Source of the DNA: Salinibaculum rarum
Lineage (GTDB): Archaea > Halobacteriota > Halobacteria > Halobacteriales > Haloarculaceae
Assembly (NCBI RefSeq): GCF_030505615.1
Contig: NZ_CP129992.1
Coordinates: forward strand, 310,001-374,000
Reading direction: 5' to 3'
Length of the DNA: 64,000 nt
The notes below the pieces were generated by a model. The model worked only from the letters and a program-made list of their open reading frames with translations, did no database searches and was not told where the DNA came from. This document shows, one piece after another, positions 32,542 through 41,539 of the stretch. The number at the start of each line of letters is the position of its first letter. The stretch's first letter is position 1. Position numbers and translations under genes: made by a program.

Positions 32542-33675
32542 ATGAGCGAGCACGACGAGTCGGCCGCCCGGCCGACTCCGGATGACCTCGCTCGCGCGTT
32601 CAGCGTCCTGGCCGTCGAAACTGACGACGAGACGGTGGTGTACGTCGGCCGGCCGACCGTCGACGTGCGGGCGCTGGAGCGGGAGGTCTGGCCCCTGTTC
32701 CGGAAACGCGGCTACGAGGTCCGCCTCCAGCGGGACTACGACGGCCGGGTCCCCTCGGACGCGGTCGCACTGGTCGCCGAGCCCCGGTCGACCGAGGAGG
32801 GGATTCCGTGGCGAAACGTCGTGCTATTCGTCCTGACCGTCGCCTCGACGCTGTTTGCGGGGGCGTTCTACTGGTACCAGCTCCCGGTGTTCGAGCAGCC
32901 ACTCAGCGCGCTGGCGGCCTGGCCGTTCTCGGCGGCCATCATGGGCGTGCTCGGCGTCCACGAGTTCGGCCACTACGTGATGAGCCGGTACCACGACGTT
33001 GATGCCTCACTGCCGTACTTCATCCCGCTTCCCCTGTTCGTCGGGTCGATGGGCGCCGTCATCCGGATGCGCGAACGGATGCCCAACCGGAAGGCGCTGT
33101 TCGACATCGGCGCGGCCGGGCCGCTGGCCGGGCTCGTCGCCACCATCGCGGTAACGCTGGTCGGCCTCCAGCTCGACCCCCTGCCGGTCCAGGAAGCGGC
33201 CGCAAGCAGTCAGAACGGCGCTCGCGTCGTCTTCAACAATCCCCCGCTGTTGTGGCTGCTGGCCGAAGCGAGCGGGACGGCAGGAAAACTCGAAGCCGGG
33301 CTTGTCCACCCCGTCGTCTTCGGGGGCTGGGTCGGCATGCTCGTCACCGTGTTGAACCTCCTCCCGGTCGGCCAACTCGACGGCGGCCACATCGTCCGCG
33401 CCATCGCCGGCCGACGACAGGAGACGCTGGCTGCCGCCGTGCCCGGCGCGCTCTTTGCACTGGCTGGCTATCTCTACTTCGTCCGTGGCGGCCTCGATTC
33501 GGTCGGCATCTGGGCGATGTGGGGACTGTTCACTACCGGCCTCGCCTACGCCGGCCCGGCAACACCCGTCATCGAAGACACACTGGACCGCCGGCGGGTC
33601 GCCGTCGGCGTCGTCACGCTCGTCCTCGGTGCGCTCTGTTTCACCCCGATTCCAGTCGAAGTGGTCGGTCCCTGA
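32542..33675 (+). CDS. Site-2 protease family (M50) membrane metalloprotease
   Basis: 377 residues. A cytoplasmic N-terminal domain (1-90) is followed by at least six membrane helices. HEFGH at residues 140-144 binds zinc; the Asp ligand is in NLLPVGQLDGGH. No PDZ domain is visible, unlike the enzyme encoded at 27722. It likely cuts a membrane-bound regulator. It stands alone and converges on thiL. Confidence 0.88.
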   Translation: MSEHDESAARPTPDDLARAFSVLAVETDDETVVYVGRPTVDVRALEREVWPLFRKRGYEVRLQRDYDGRVPSDAVALVAEPRSTEEGIPWRNVVLFVLTVASTLFAGAFYWYQLPVFEQPLSALAAWPFSAAIMGVLGVHEFGHYVMSRYHDVDASLPYFIPLPLFVGSMGAVIRMRERMPNRKALFDIGAAGPLAGLVATIAVTLVGLQLDPLPVQEAAASSQNGARVVFNNPPLLWLLAEASGTAGKLEAGLVHPVVFGGWVGMLVTVLNLLPVGQLDGGHIVRAIAGRRQETLAAAVPGALFALAGYLYFVRGGLDSVGIWAMWGLFTTGLAYAGPATPVIEDTLDRRRVAVGVVTLVLGALCFTPIPVEVVGP

Positions 33676-33689
33676 CCGACCCAGCGGCC

Positions 33690-34562
33690 TCACTCCCCGT
33701 GTGTGTAGCCGCGGTCGGGCAGCGAATCGCCGTCCAGTGTCACGTCAGCCTCGGTGACGGTCCCGATGCGAGTCAGTGGCACCGATAGCGTATCGCGTAC
33801 TGCATCGAGCCGGGACTCCGGAATCGTACAGACCAGTTCGAAGTCTTCGCCAAAGAACACGCCCAGTTCCCGTCGCTCTGTGGCGTCGACTGTCACCTCG
33901 TCGACCACCTCGTCGATTGGTAGCGGCGACTCGATGGCAAACCCGCAGTCGCTGGCCGCTGCGAGCTGCGATAGCGACCGAGCGAGGCCATCACTCGAAT
34001 CCATCATCGACGTCGCCGCTCCGGCGAGTGTCCGCCCGGCCGCGACCCGCGGTTCGAACCGGAAGAGGTCGTTCGCGCGCTCGGTCTCGCCGGCCTCGAA
34101 CAGCCGGAGTGCCGCGCCGCTCCGACCGAGCGTGCCGGTCACACAGACTGCCTCGCCCGGGCTGGCACCGGACCGGAGGACCGGGTCGTCGGCCCGTCCG
34201 ACGACTGTCGAGGAGACGGTAAACTCGCTGTGGCCGTCGAGGTCCCCGCCGACGTACTCGCTGTCGACGGCCGCGCACACGTCACAGGCGCCGTCGACGA
34301 ACGCCGCAATCTCCTCGTACTCGAAGCTTGGGGCGCCGTAGACGGCGACCGCAGCGACCGGGTCCCCACCCATCGCGGCAACGTCGGAAAGCGAAGCCCC
34401 GACGGCCCGCCAGCCCGCCGTGTAGCGGGTCGTCCCCGCCGGAAAGTCCGTCTGATCGTGGAGCATGTCCGTCGTCACGAGGAGTCCGTCCACGACAGCG
34501 GCGTCGTCGCCCGCGTGAGGCAGTGACGCCGAGAGTCGCTCCAGCGCAGCCCGTTCGTCCAT
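33690..34562 (-). CDS. thiL: Thiamine-monophosphate kinase
   Basis: 290 residues from ATG 34562. Family stretches are HAGDDAAVVDGLLVTTDML, GWRAVGASLSDVAAMGG and MMDSSDGLARSLSQLA (PurM/ThiL ATP-binding fold). It phosphorylates thiamine monophosphate to the active diphosphate. The ORF remains open for a further kilobase upstream, but that part is antisense to the membrane protein gene at 34647 and lacks family similarity. Confidence 0.93.
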   Translation of the reverse strand: MDERAALERLSASLPHAGDDAAVVDGLLVTTDMLHDQTDFPAGTTRYTAGWRAVGASLSDVAAMGGDPVAAVAVYGAPSFEYEEIAAFVDGACDVCAAVDSEYVGGDLDGHSEFTVSSTVVGRADDPVLRSGASPGEAVCVTGTLGRSGAALRLFEAGETERANDLFRFEPRVAAGRTLAGAATSMMDSSDGLARSLSQLAAASDCGFAIESPLPIDEVVDEVTVDATERRELGVFFGEDFELVCTIPESRLDAVRDTLSVPLTRIGTVTEADVTLDGDSLPDRGYTHGE

Positions 34563-34646
34563 ACCCCCGATTCGAGCGGCGGGATAAAAACGTCGGCTAT
34601 CCACCGGACCGGTGGGTTCAAGCCAGTCTCGGCCGACCCTCGCGAC

Positions 34647-35669
34647 ATGAACGGCGACCGTCTCTCGACGTTCGTCGGCTTTCTGGCCGCTCTGGTCGTG
34701 CTCTCCGTGCTCGTCTGGGCCGTCGGCATCGACGACGTGCTCGGTGCCCTCCAGCAGGCCGACCGACTGGTCTTGCTCGGCGTGGTGGTGGTCGCGGCCG
34801 TCTGGCTCTCGGCGTGGGGACTCGTCCTCTGGACGGTCCTGCGGGCAATCGGGACGCCCATCTCCGGGCCGAAAGCCGTCTTCGTGTTCGCCGCAGCCGT
34901 GTTCTCGAACAACGTCACGCCCTTCGGCCAGGCCGGCGGTGAGCCGGTGAGCGCGATGCTCATCTCGTCGGTCGCCGACAGCAAGTACGAGTCCGGACTG
35001 GCCGCGATTGCGAGCGTCGATACGCTTCATTTCGTCCCCTCGATGACCTGTGCCATCGTCGGCTTCGTCTACGTCGTCGCCGGCGCGGCCCGGTTGACAC
35101 AGGATGTCTTCGTCGCGGCTGGCGGTGCCGTCCTTCTGGTCGCCCTCATCGTCACCGTCGCCGCGCTCGGCTGGCGCAACCAGGCCCGCGTGGAGGCGAT
35201 GCTGGTGCGTGTGGTCACGCCGATTCTCGCACTCGTCGCGCGCGTGGTCCCCAGGCGAACGCCGCCCGACCGCGCGACCGTCACAGAGCGCATCGAGGGC
35301 TTTTTCGACGCCGTCGGCCGCGTCGGCCGCAATCGCAGGACGCTCGTGACCGCGATGACCCTGTCTGCGGTCGGTTGGGTCGCGCTCTCGACGTCGCTGT
35401 GGCTCTCGCTGTACGCGCTCGGCCACACAGTCCCGTTCTCTGCGACGCTGTTTGTCGTCCCCGTCGGGTCGATTGCCGGTGTGACCCCGCTGCCCGGTGG
35501 CCTCGGCGGCATCGAGACGGTCTTTATCGCACTCCTCGTTCCGACCGCCGGCGTCTCCGCCTCCGCTGCCGCCGCTGCCGTGCTCATCCATCGGGGCGGG
35601 ACATATTGGCTACCGACGCTCTTTGGCGGCGGTGTGGCAGCAGTTATCGGGGCACAGCACCGCCAGTGA
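34647..35669 (+). CDS. Flippase-like membrane protein (UPF0104/YbhN family)
   Basis: 340 residues, about eight membrane helices. The family pattern is seen in FSNNVTPFGQAGGEPVSAML and VGSIAGVTPLPGGLGGIETVF. This superfamily includes the membrane half of lysylphosphatidylglycerol synthase and putative lipid or glycan-carrier flippases; the archaeal substrate is unknown. It is divergent from thiL with 84 bases between starts. Confidence 0.82.
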   Translation: MNGDRLSTFVGFLAALVVLSVLVWAVGIDDVLGALQQADRLVLLGVVVVAAVWLSAWGLVLWTVLRAIGTPISGPKAVFVFAAAVFSNNVTPFGQAGGEPVSAMLISSVADSKYESGLAAIASVDTLHFVPSMTCAIVGFVYVVAGAARLTQDVFVAAGGAVLLVALIVTVAALGWRNQARVEAMLVRVVTPILALVARVVPRRTPPDRATVTERIEGFFDAVGRVGRNRRTLVTAMTLSAVGWVALSTSLWLSLYALGHTVPFSATLFVVPVGSIAGVTPLPGGLGGIETVFIALLVPTAGVSASAAAAAVLIHRGGTYWLPTLFGGGVAAVIGAQHRQ

Positions 35670-35689
35670 CGGCAGTCGGAAGACGACGC

Positions 35690-35699
35690 GCTTAAATGA
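35690..35699 (+). promoter_or_regulatory. rps19e: TATA-like box before rps19e
   Basis: CGCTTAAATG lies about 25-32 bases before ATG 35722. It is well placed for a short-leader transcript. Confidence 0.45.
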
Positions 35700-35721
35700 C
35701 GGCAAAGGGAAAGAGACTCCA

Positions 35722-36183
35722 ATGACGACACTCTACGACGCCCCCGCCGAGGACCTCATCGAGGCGGTCGCCGAGAAGCTCACCGAGGAAGATGCCATCG
35801 ACGAGCCCGACTGGCTCGAATTCACGACGACTGGCGTAGACCGCGAACTGCCACCCCAACAGGACGACTTCTGGGTCCGCCGCGCGGCCAGCCTGCTCCG
35901 GAAAGTCGCGACCAACGAACCAGTCGGCGTCGGCAGCCTCCAGACCGAGTACGGCAACGCAAAGCAGGGTTCGAACCGCTACCAGGTCCGACCGCGCCAA
36001 CAGTCCGAAGGCTCCGGGAACATCATCCGAACCGCGCTCCAGCAACTAGAAGAGGCTGGCTACGTCGAAACCGCAGACGGCGAAGGCCGCGTCGTCTCCG
36101 CCGACGGTCGCAGCCTCCTCGACGACACTGCCGGTGAAGTCCTCGAGTCCCTCGACGACCCGGCGCTCGAACGGTACGCGTAA
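35722..36183 (+). CDS. rps19e: 30S ribosomal protein S19e
   Basis: 153 residues from ATG 35722; the longer open frame (from 35497) runs through the upstream membrane protein gene. The family pattern is clear: TLYDAPAEDLIEAVAEKL, DDFWVRRAASLLRKV, TEYGNAKQGSNRYQVRP and IIRTALQQLEEAGYV. An archaeal-eukaryotic small-subunit protein used in ribosome assembly. Confidence 0.96.
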   Translation: MTTLYDAPAEDLIEAVAEKLTEEDAIDEPDWLEFTTTGVDRELPPQQDDFWVRRAASLLRKVATNEPVGVGSLQTEYGNAKQGSNRYQVRPRQQSEGSGNIIRTALQQLEEAGYVETADGEGRVVSADGRSLLDDTAGEVLESLDDPALERYA

Positions 36184-36331
36184 GCCCTCTTTTCGCCTCT
36201 GCGAGTCACGACGACCGACGCGTCCGCTCACCAGCATGTCAGTGACGTACCACCGACCAGCGCCGTCTATCCGCGTCCCGCCTTGCGGAAAGCGAAACAT
36301 AATTGTCACTCGTGGTACACCATCAACGTAG

Positions 36332-37759
36332 GTGACACCCAGCGACCAGCCGCGACAGGAGTCCGAGCGAGCCCACGCGGAGCCTGACATTCCGCAGCGA
36401 CCGCCACTCGAAATCGTCAAACAGGGTCACGTCTGGGTCGTCGAAGCGTACCGCCGAGGGACGCGGAAGGGAAAGACGTTCTCGACCCACGACAGCCAGA
36501 TCGACGCCGTCCGGGCTGCAAAGACCAAGATGGACGAGAACAGACACCCCTGTGCACTCCGGTGGGAATCCGCAAACAGCGTCAGAAACCTCTACTGGAA
36601 CCCGCTTTTCGAGTGTCTCGAAGTCCGCTACGACGAGTTGCTCGAGGGGTGGACCATCGTTCCCGAACGGGGAACGTGTGCGCTGGCGGTCTGTTCGTCC
36701 CGCGAGGAAGCCTGCAAGCAGGCAAAGCAGAGTCAACACGACTACGATTTCAGATACCTGCACGCGTACGACGCCACCGGGAGGGAGTTCGAGGAGCGAG
36801 AACACCGCTTTCTCCAGTACGACATCACCGCGTCCGGGGTCACGTTCGACCCCACTGCCATCGAGCAACCGGCAGTTCCGGACGACCCGGCCGAGGAGCC
36901 GGATGAGACCGATGGCGAAACCGGCGACGACACCGAGACGTACGTCGGTCCAGCCAGTCCCGGCCAACTCGGGGCGTCAATCCCCGACGTGACGGAAGTA
37001 CAGTTCGTCGACACGGACGGCATTCTCCACCGATACGCGACGCCCTGGGGTGACGGAACGGACGCCGAGATACTCGCCGTGTCGCGAAAGCACGTCGATG
37101 TCCCTGACGTGCGCGAGTCCTTCGAGGCGCGCCTCTCACAGTGGCGCAGCGCCGACCACCACCCAAGCGTCGCGACGGTCCACGAGTCCGGCACCGACCC
37201 CGCACAGTGGGCCGCCTACCAGGCCGGCGACCACACGCTGGCGGCGACGGGCACCGATTTCCCCGTCGAGACGCGCCTGTCGATACTCGGCCAGGTTATC
37301 GATGCCGTCGACGCCGTCGACGCTGCCAGTACAGCGCCGGTCTGTGGCATCCATCCGGAGCGAATCCACGTCCAGAGCGGTGGGACGGAGCGAGACTGGT
37401 ATGCCACCGTCGCCGACTGGGGAATCGAGTGGGCGGTCCAACGTGCCGTCGACGCCGAGCAGACCGACCATGTGACGCCGTTTACAGCGCCCGAACAGGT
37501 GGATGGCCGCCTCACTGCGACGACGGCAGTGTATCAGGTCGGTGCCCTCGCGTACTGGCTCCTCTGTGAGTCATCCCCCGTTCCCGACGACACTGCCACC
37601 GCACGGGCCGTCCGCGAGGGTGCTGTTCCACCGGCCCAGCCGGTGTCGTCTGCCCCTCGCGGTGCGGCCGTAGCCATCGACCGGGCACTCGAAGCGAACC
37701 CGAATGACCGCTACCGCTCGGTTGCGTCGTTCCGGCGCGACCTTCCCGGAGCCCTCTGA
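36332..37759 (+). CDS. Pseudokinase with two DUF2188-like N-terminal modules
   Basis: 475 residues from a GTG start; ACATAATTG about 35 bases upstream could be the TATA box, and no earlier in-frame start exists. Residues about 31-80 and 105-150 are two similar modules ([11 protein letters not shown] and [11 protein letters not shown], each followed by an A-rich helix), as in DUF2188. The C-terminal 260 residues follow the protein kinase fold. However, the catalytic loop reads [10 protein letters not shown] (339-348) with no HRD aspartate, while the DFG and APE motifs survive as ADWGIEW (361-367) and FTAPEQ (384-389). Likely a signalling scaffold with no phosphotransfer, though this cannot be proven. 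Confidence 0.7.
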   Translation: MTPSDQPRQESERAHAEPDIPQRPPLEIVKQGHVWVVEAYRRGTRKGKTFSTHDSQIDAVRAAKTKMDENRHPCALRWESANSVRNLYWNPLFECLEVRYDELLEGWTIVPERGTCALAVCSSREEACKQAKQSQHDYDFRYLHAYDATGREFEEREHRFLQYDITASGVTFDPTAIEQPAVPDDPAEEPDETDGETGDDTETYVGPASPGQLGASIPDVTEVQFVDTDGILHRYATPWGDGTDAEILAVSRKHVDVPDVRESFEARLSQWRSADHHPSVATVHESGTDPAQWAAYQAGDHTLAATGTDFPVETRLSILGQVIDAVDAVDAASTAPVCGIHPERIHVQSGGTERDWYATVADWGIEWAVQRAVDAEQTDHVTPFTAPEQVDGRLTATTAVYQVGALAYWLLCESSPVPDDTATARAVREGAVPPAQPVSSAPRGAAVAIDRALEANPNDRYRSVASFRRDLPGAL

Positions 37760-37874
37760 CTCAGAGGTCCACAGCAGTGACACGAGGCCACGAGATGGCA
37801 ACGAGTCAACGCCATCGCTTGCCGCTCGTGTGTGGCCCGTAATCGTTTTGCCTCCGAATCGACAAAACGTGGGT

Positions 37875-38222
37875 ATGAGCGGTGAACCCAGCGACGAAGA
37901 ACTCGAAAAACTTCGCAAGCAAAAGCGAGAGCAACTCAAAGAGCAGGCAGAGGGACAGGACGGAGAGGCCATGGAAGCCCAGCGCGAGCAGGCCGAAGCA
38001 CAGAAGAAGGCTGTCCTCCGCCAGAGCCTCACCGACGGGGCGCGCAAGCGACTCAACAGCGTCAAGATGTCCAAGCCAGAGCACGGTGAGAAAATCGAAC
38101 AGCAAATCGTCGCGCTCGCCCAGAGTGGCCGCATCCAGGGCAAAATCGACGAGGAGAAGATGAAAGAACTGCTGAAAGAGCTCACACCGGACTCGAAGAG
38201 CTTCGACATCCGTCGGCGGTAA
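37875..38222 (+). CDS. PDCD5/TFAR19-family DNA-binding protein
   Basis: 115 residues from ATG 37875; upstream in-frame residues are not conserved. The core includes [53 protein letters not shown], which matches the archaeal homologues of eukaryotic PDCD5. These are helical-bundle proteins that bind DNA without clear specificity. It ends 2 bases before the next start, so the two genes are co-transcribed. Confidence 0.92.
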   Translation: MSGEPSDEELEKLRKQKREQLKEQAEGQDGEAMEAQREQAEAQKKAVLRQSLTDGARKRLNSVKMSKPEHGEKIEQQIVALAQSGRIQGKIDEEKMKELLKELTPDSKSFDIRRR

Positions 38223-38224
38223 GC

Positions 38225-38815
38225 GTGGAGGTCGGGGTACTGTACAGCGGTGGGAAAGACTCGACGCTCGCTGCGCTCCTGCTGGAACCGGTCGCGGACG
38301 TGACCCTTCTCTGTGGGACCTTCGGCGTGACCGACGACTACGAGCACGCACACGCGGCCGCCGACGCGGTGGGATTCGACTCACAGACACTCGAGTTAGA
38401 CGAGGCAGTGGCAGCCGAGGCCGTCGAGCAGATGGTCACGGACGGATACCCGCGCAACGGTATCCAACAGGTCCACGAACACGCTCTCGAACGCGCAGCG
38501 GCGGGTGCCTTGGACGCCGTTGCCGATGGAACCCGGCGCGACGACCGCGTGCCGACCGTCGAACGCCCCCTCGCACAGAGCATCGAGGACCGCTACGATG
38601 TCGCCCACCTTGCCCCCCTGGCCGGTATCGGCCGCAGTGCCATCGACGCGCTCGCCGACGACCACCTCGTCGTCGAGACTGGGGCAAGCGAGACAATCGA
38701 GAAGGGCGACTACGAGTCGGAACTCCGGGCGCTTCTCGCGGCAGAGTACGGACCCGACCGCGTCGAGTCGGTGTTTCCGTCCCACACGCAGTCGCGGGTG
38801 ACCGGTCGGCGCTGA
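38225..38815 (+). CDS. PP-loop ATPase of the diphthine/asparagine-synthase-like superfamily
   Basis: 196 residues from a GTG two bases after the PDCD5 stop. The ATP-pyrophosphatase loop is SGGKDSTLAALL at the start, followed by Rossmann-like strands. No clear cysteine set or thiolation domain is seen, so its substrate (a tRNA base, or diphthine) is unknown. Its tight coupling to a PDCD5-like protein is the main clue. Similar haloarchaeal proteins are annotated only as alpha-hydrolase or DUF7411 types, from memory. Confidence 0.75.
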   Translation: MEVGVLYSGGKDSTLAALLLEPVADVTLLCGTFGVTDDYEHAHAAADAVGFDSQTLELDEAVAAEAVEQMVTDGYPRNGIQQVHEHALERAAAGALDAVADGTRRDDRVPTVERPLAQSIEDRYDVAHLAPLAGIGRSAIDALADDHLVVETGASETIEKGDYESELRALLAAEYGPDRVESVFPSHTQSRVTGRR

Positions 38816-38890
38816 CCGGTCCCGACATGTAAAAACAGGACGAGGATTCAACTGTTTTCGCTACCAAGGTCGCGTATGGGGGGAGTACCG

Positions 38891-39355
38891 ATGACGTTCT
38901 TCGTCCCGTTCGACGGGAGCGACCTGGCCGTGGCCGCACTGCGCCGGGCAGATACCCTCGCAGCGGGGACCGGTGCCGAGATAATCGTCGCGACAATCGT
39001 CCCGCGGGACCGCGACTACGCTGTCGAACACGGCTGGGTCGACGACGACGAGTCCTTCGAGACCGACGCGGTCGAGACCCGACTGCGCGAACAGGTGGCC
39101 GAGATTGCGCCGGCGGCCGAGTTTCGCTGTACCGTCGTCCAGTCGTACGTAAGCGCCGGCAACATCGCGACACACCTCCGTGACCTCGCGATAGACGTCG
39201 CAGCCGACGTGGTCTTTCTCGGCAGCGAGAACGTCGGCTCTATCGCTGCGCCCGTCAGTAGCATCGGCTCGAACGTCGCAACACGCGTCCCCTACGACAT
39301 CTACCTCGTTCAGTCGCGCAACTCGCTCTCGTCGACGACCCACTTATCGGAGTAG
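38891..39355 (+). CDS. Universal stress protein family protein
   Basis: 154 residues. ATG 38891 is preferred to the in-frame ATG 38876 because a GGGGGGAG ribosome site lies directly before it. The UspA fold is recognised in FFVPFDGSDLAVAALRRAD, SNVATRVPYDIYLVQSR and the strand/helix spacing; the ATP-binding GxxG pattern is weak (GSENVGSIAAPVSS). It overlaps the convergent gene by 46 bases at the 3' end. Confidence 0.82.
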   Translation: MTFFVPFDGSDLAVAALRRADTLAAGTGAEIIVATIVPRDRDYAVEHGWVDDDESFETDAVETRLREQVAEIAPAAEFRCTVVQSYVSAGNIATHLRDLAIDVAADVVFLGSENVGSIAAPVSSIGSNVATRVPYDIYLVQSRNSLSSTTHLSE

Positions 39356-39753
39356 GCGGTCCCACACGAACAGGAGACGTAGGCGTGGACGACATCGCCC
39401 TCGGCGTAGAGGTCGCCCACCTCCTCGTTTTGTTCCTCCGCGAATGCGAAGACAAAGCGTGCCTGGTGGTCGTCGCCGTCGCCCTCCGGGCACGTTCCGC
39501 CGGTACAGTCGGCGTCGATGTGTCCCTCCGTCCCCATCGCCTCCTTGGCGAAGGCCATCGGGTCGATACCCGCCGCTTTCTGGAAGACGCTCCGGGCTTT
39601 GTCACCGGGCAACACGAGGACGAGACCGTCGTCGACGCGTTCGCCATGCGCCTCCAGTGCGTCGGGGTTCGAGACGGCCGCCTCGTCGAGATAGATGAGT
39701 ACGTCTTCGGGCCGGTCACCGGCCAGAAACGCCGCACGGTCGCTGTCGGTCAT
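39310..39753 (-). CDS. Small conserved haloarchaeal protein with cysteine clusters
   Basis: 147 residues. Cysteine-rich segments DCTGGTC and SCSCGTA could bind metal. Resembles haloarchaeal DUF5807 family proteins from memory; the function is unknown. Its 3' end overlaps the stress-protein gene by 46 bases on the opposite strand, which is unusual for this genome and may limit divergence of both. Confidence 0.75.
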   Translation of the reverse strand: MTDSDRAAFLAGDRPEDVLIYLDEAAVSNPDALEAHGERVDDGLVLVLPGDKARSVFQKAAGIDPMAFAKEAMGTEGHIDADCTGGTCPEGDGDDHQARFVFAFAEEQNEEVGDLYAEGDVVHAYVSCSCGTAYSDKWVVDESELRD

Positions 39754-39793
39754 TATCGTCGGAGACGGGACCGGCAGGGAAAAGCGGTCCGTT

Positions 39794-41539
39794 CTATATG
39801 GAGAGGAAGATACCGACCATCCACCGCGTCACGATTGCAGTGAGTGCGCCAACCCAGGTCAGCGTGACGAAGTGCAGGTACGTGTTCATCTTGTGGCCGC
39901 CGTCGATGGTCCGAATCATCAGCGACGAGAGCATCGCACCGAACATGATGATGATAATCAGCAGGAACTCGATGAGCGGGATGTCGTAGACGCCGGTGTT
40001 GATGAGCGTCCCGACGTCGAAGTTCGAACTGGTCTGCAAGTCCAGGCTCATGCCCGCGAGGATGTTGACGACTTCGAGCCCGATGAAGAAGGCAAACGTC
40101 GAGGCCGCCGTAATCCCGTACAGGAGCCCGATGAGCGTCGTCGTCGCCTGCTTGCGCTGCTGGCGGAGTTGAAGCACCTCGTTCATGTTCTTGGCGATGA
40201 GTTCACCGAGCACTTTCGGCGAACCACCCATGTCCCGACCGACGAGATACATCTCGGAGAACACCTGGATGAGATACGAGCGACACTCAGCAGTGAAGTA
40301 CCGCCACGCCTCGGAAGTCTCGATACGCATGTTGAGGCGCTTGTAGAGGCTGTTGACGTTGTCGGTCAGCACCCCGAAGTCCTTCTTCCGGAGCGTCTTG
40401 AGTACCATCGAGGTGGTCGACTGTTTGACCCCTTCGGTCGCACCGAGTGCCCGGATGAAACTCGGGAACTCCCCGTCGCGTGCTTTGACTTTCTCTTCTT
40501 CAGAGCGCATGACGAGGCCGGGAATCAACAGCGGCGTAATCGGTATCGCCGCGTACAGCGGGAGCGGGAGCGGGTCCGAGACCAGGGGGACGATGTCTCC
40601 GAGTGCGATGGGGCTGAAGCCAAACATCCCACCCAGCGAGATAAACAGCAAGAGCAAGGAGAGGCCGAGACCGGCGAGGAAGCTCTTCTGGGCGCGCTCG
40701 TCGGTCGGCGAGGACTTCTCCGGAGGATGGTACCACAGCGGGTCGTACGGTGCCATCGAGCGGATGGCGAGGAAAAAGCCAGTCTGGACGAAGATATACA
40801 GCACGATGACTGCACTGACCGTCAGCGTCGGGTCCGTCCCCGTCAAAATCGGCAACACGACCGCAAACACCAGCGCGAACGTCATCGACAGGACCATCGA
40901 CAGATAGAGGTCTTTCATGACCTCCAGGCTGTCCAGCGAGGACTCGTAGACCGTCGAGTACTCCTGGATAATCTGTTCCTGTTCGGTGATGAGGTAATCT
41001 TTCAGTGACTGCCCGGCACCGAGCGTGTACGCGAGGCGGTCGAAAAAGTCCGAGACGGCGTCGGAGGGGACCTCCTTTGCGCGCCGGCGGAGCGCGTCGT
41101 CGAGGCTCTGATTCCAGGTGTCGACCAGCTGGACGACGCGGTTCATCTCGTTTGCGAGTTCGCCGTACTCGTCTTCCTGCGCGAGCTTTCGGAACACTTC
41201 CATCCGGTCGATGTTCGTCGTCGCCAGCACGGTCATGTGCGTGACCATCAGGTGAAACCGGTTGTTGAGCTGGCGCTTGCGCTGGGAAATCAGGATTTTC
41301 GGGTAAAAGACGGCCGCGCCAAACGCCAGCAACCCCAAGAGTGGAATCGGCAGACGAATCGTCAAGGGCAGGTCCAGCAGGACGGCGGCGATTATCGTGA
41401 GGAGAAAGAAGGCGCCGGAGGGGATGAGAATGAAGCTGAGATACTGCTGGATGGGCATTCCCATCCGGCGATACGACTCCATTAACGACTGGACGGTCTC
41501 GGAGACGGTCAGATTCAGTCTGCCCTTTTCAGTGGCCAT
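39794..41539 (-). CDS. arlJ: Archaellum assembly membrane protein ArlJ (FlaJ)
   Basis: 581 residues, membrane-embedded, with two GspF/FlaJ repeats: a cytoplasmic helical bundle at 65-160 and another at 340-440 between hydrophobic blocks of two to five helices. It is the membrane core of the archaellum motor and export machine, acted on by ArlI. It follows arlI with a one-base overlap and is the last gene of the operon. Confidence 0.95.
   Translation of the reverse strand: MATEKGRLNLTVSETVQSLMESYRRMGMPIQQYLSFILIPSGAFFLLTIIAAVLLDLPLTIRLPIPLLGLLAFGAAVFYPKILISQRKRQLNNRFHLMVTHMTVLATTNIDRMEVFRKLAQEDEYGELANEMNRVVQLVDTWNQSLDDALRRRAKEVPSDAVSDFFDRLAYTLGAGQSLKDYLITEQEQIIQEYSTVYESSLDSLEVMKDLYLSMVLSMTFALVFAVVLPILTGTDPTLTVSAVIVLYIFVQTGFFLAIRSMAPYDPLWYHPPEKSSPTDERAQKSFLAGLGLSLLLLFISLGGMFGFSPIALGDIVPLVSDPLPLPLYAAIPITPLLIPGLVMRSEEEKVKARDGEFPSFIRALGATEGVKQSTTSMVLKTLRKKDFGVLTDNVNSLYKRLNMRIETSEAWRYFTAECRSYLIQVFSEMYLVGRDMGGSPKVLGELIAKNMNEVLQLRQQRKQATTTLIGLLYGITAASTFAFFIGLEVVNILAGMSLDLQTSSNFDVGTLINTGVYDIPLIEFLLIIIIMFGAMLSSLMIRTIDGGHKMNTYLHFVTLTWVGALTAIVTRWMVGIFLSI

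Noticed and set aside
33690-35591. thiL as a 633-residue fusion
   Set aside because: The extra N-terminal half is antisense to the flippase-like gene and low in complexity; ThiL normally has about 290 residues.
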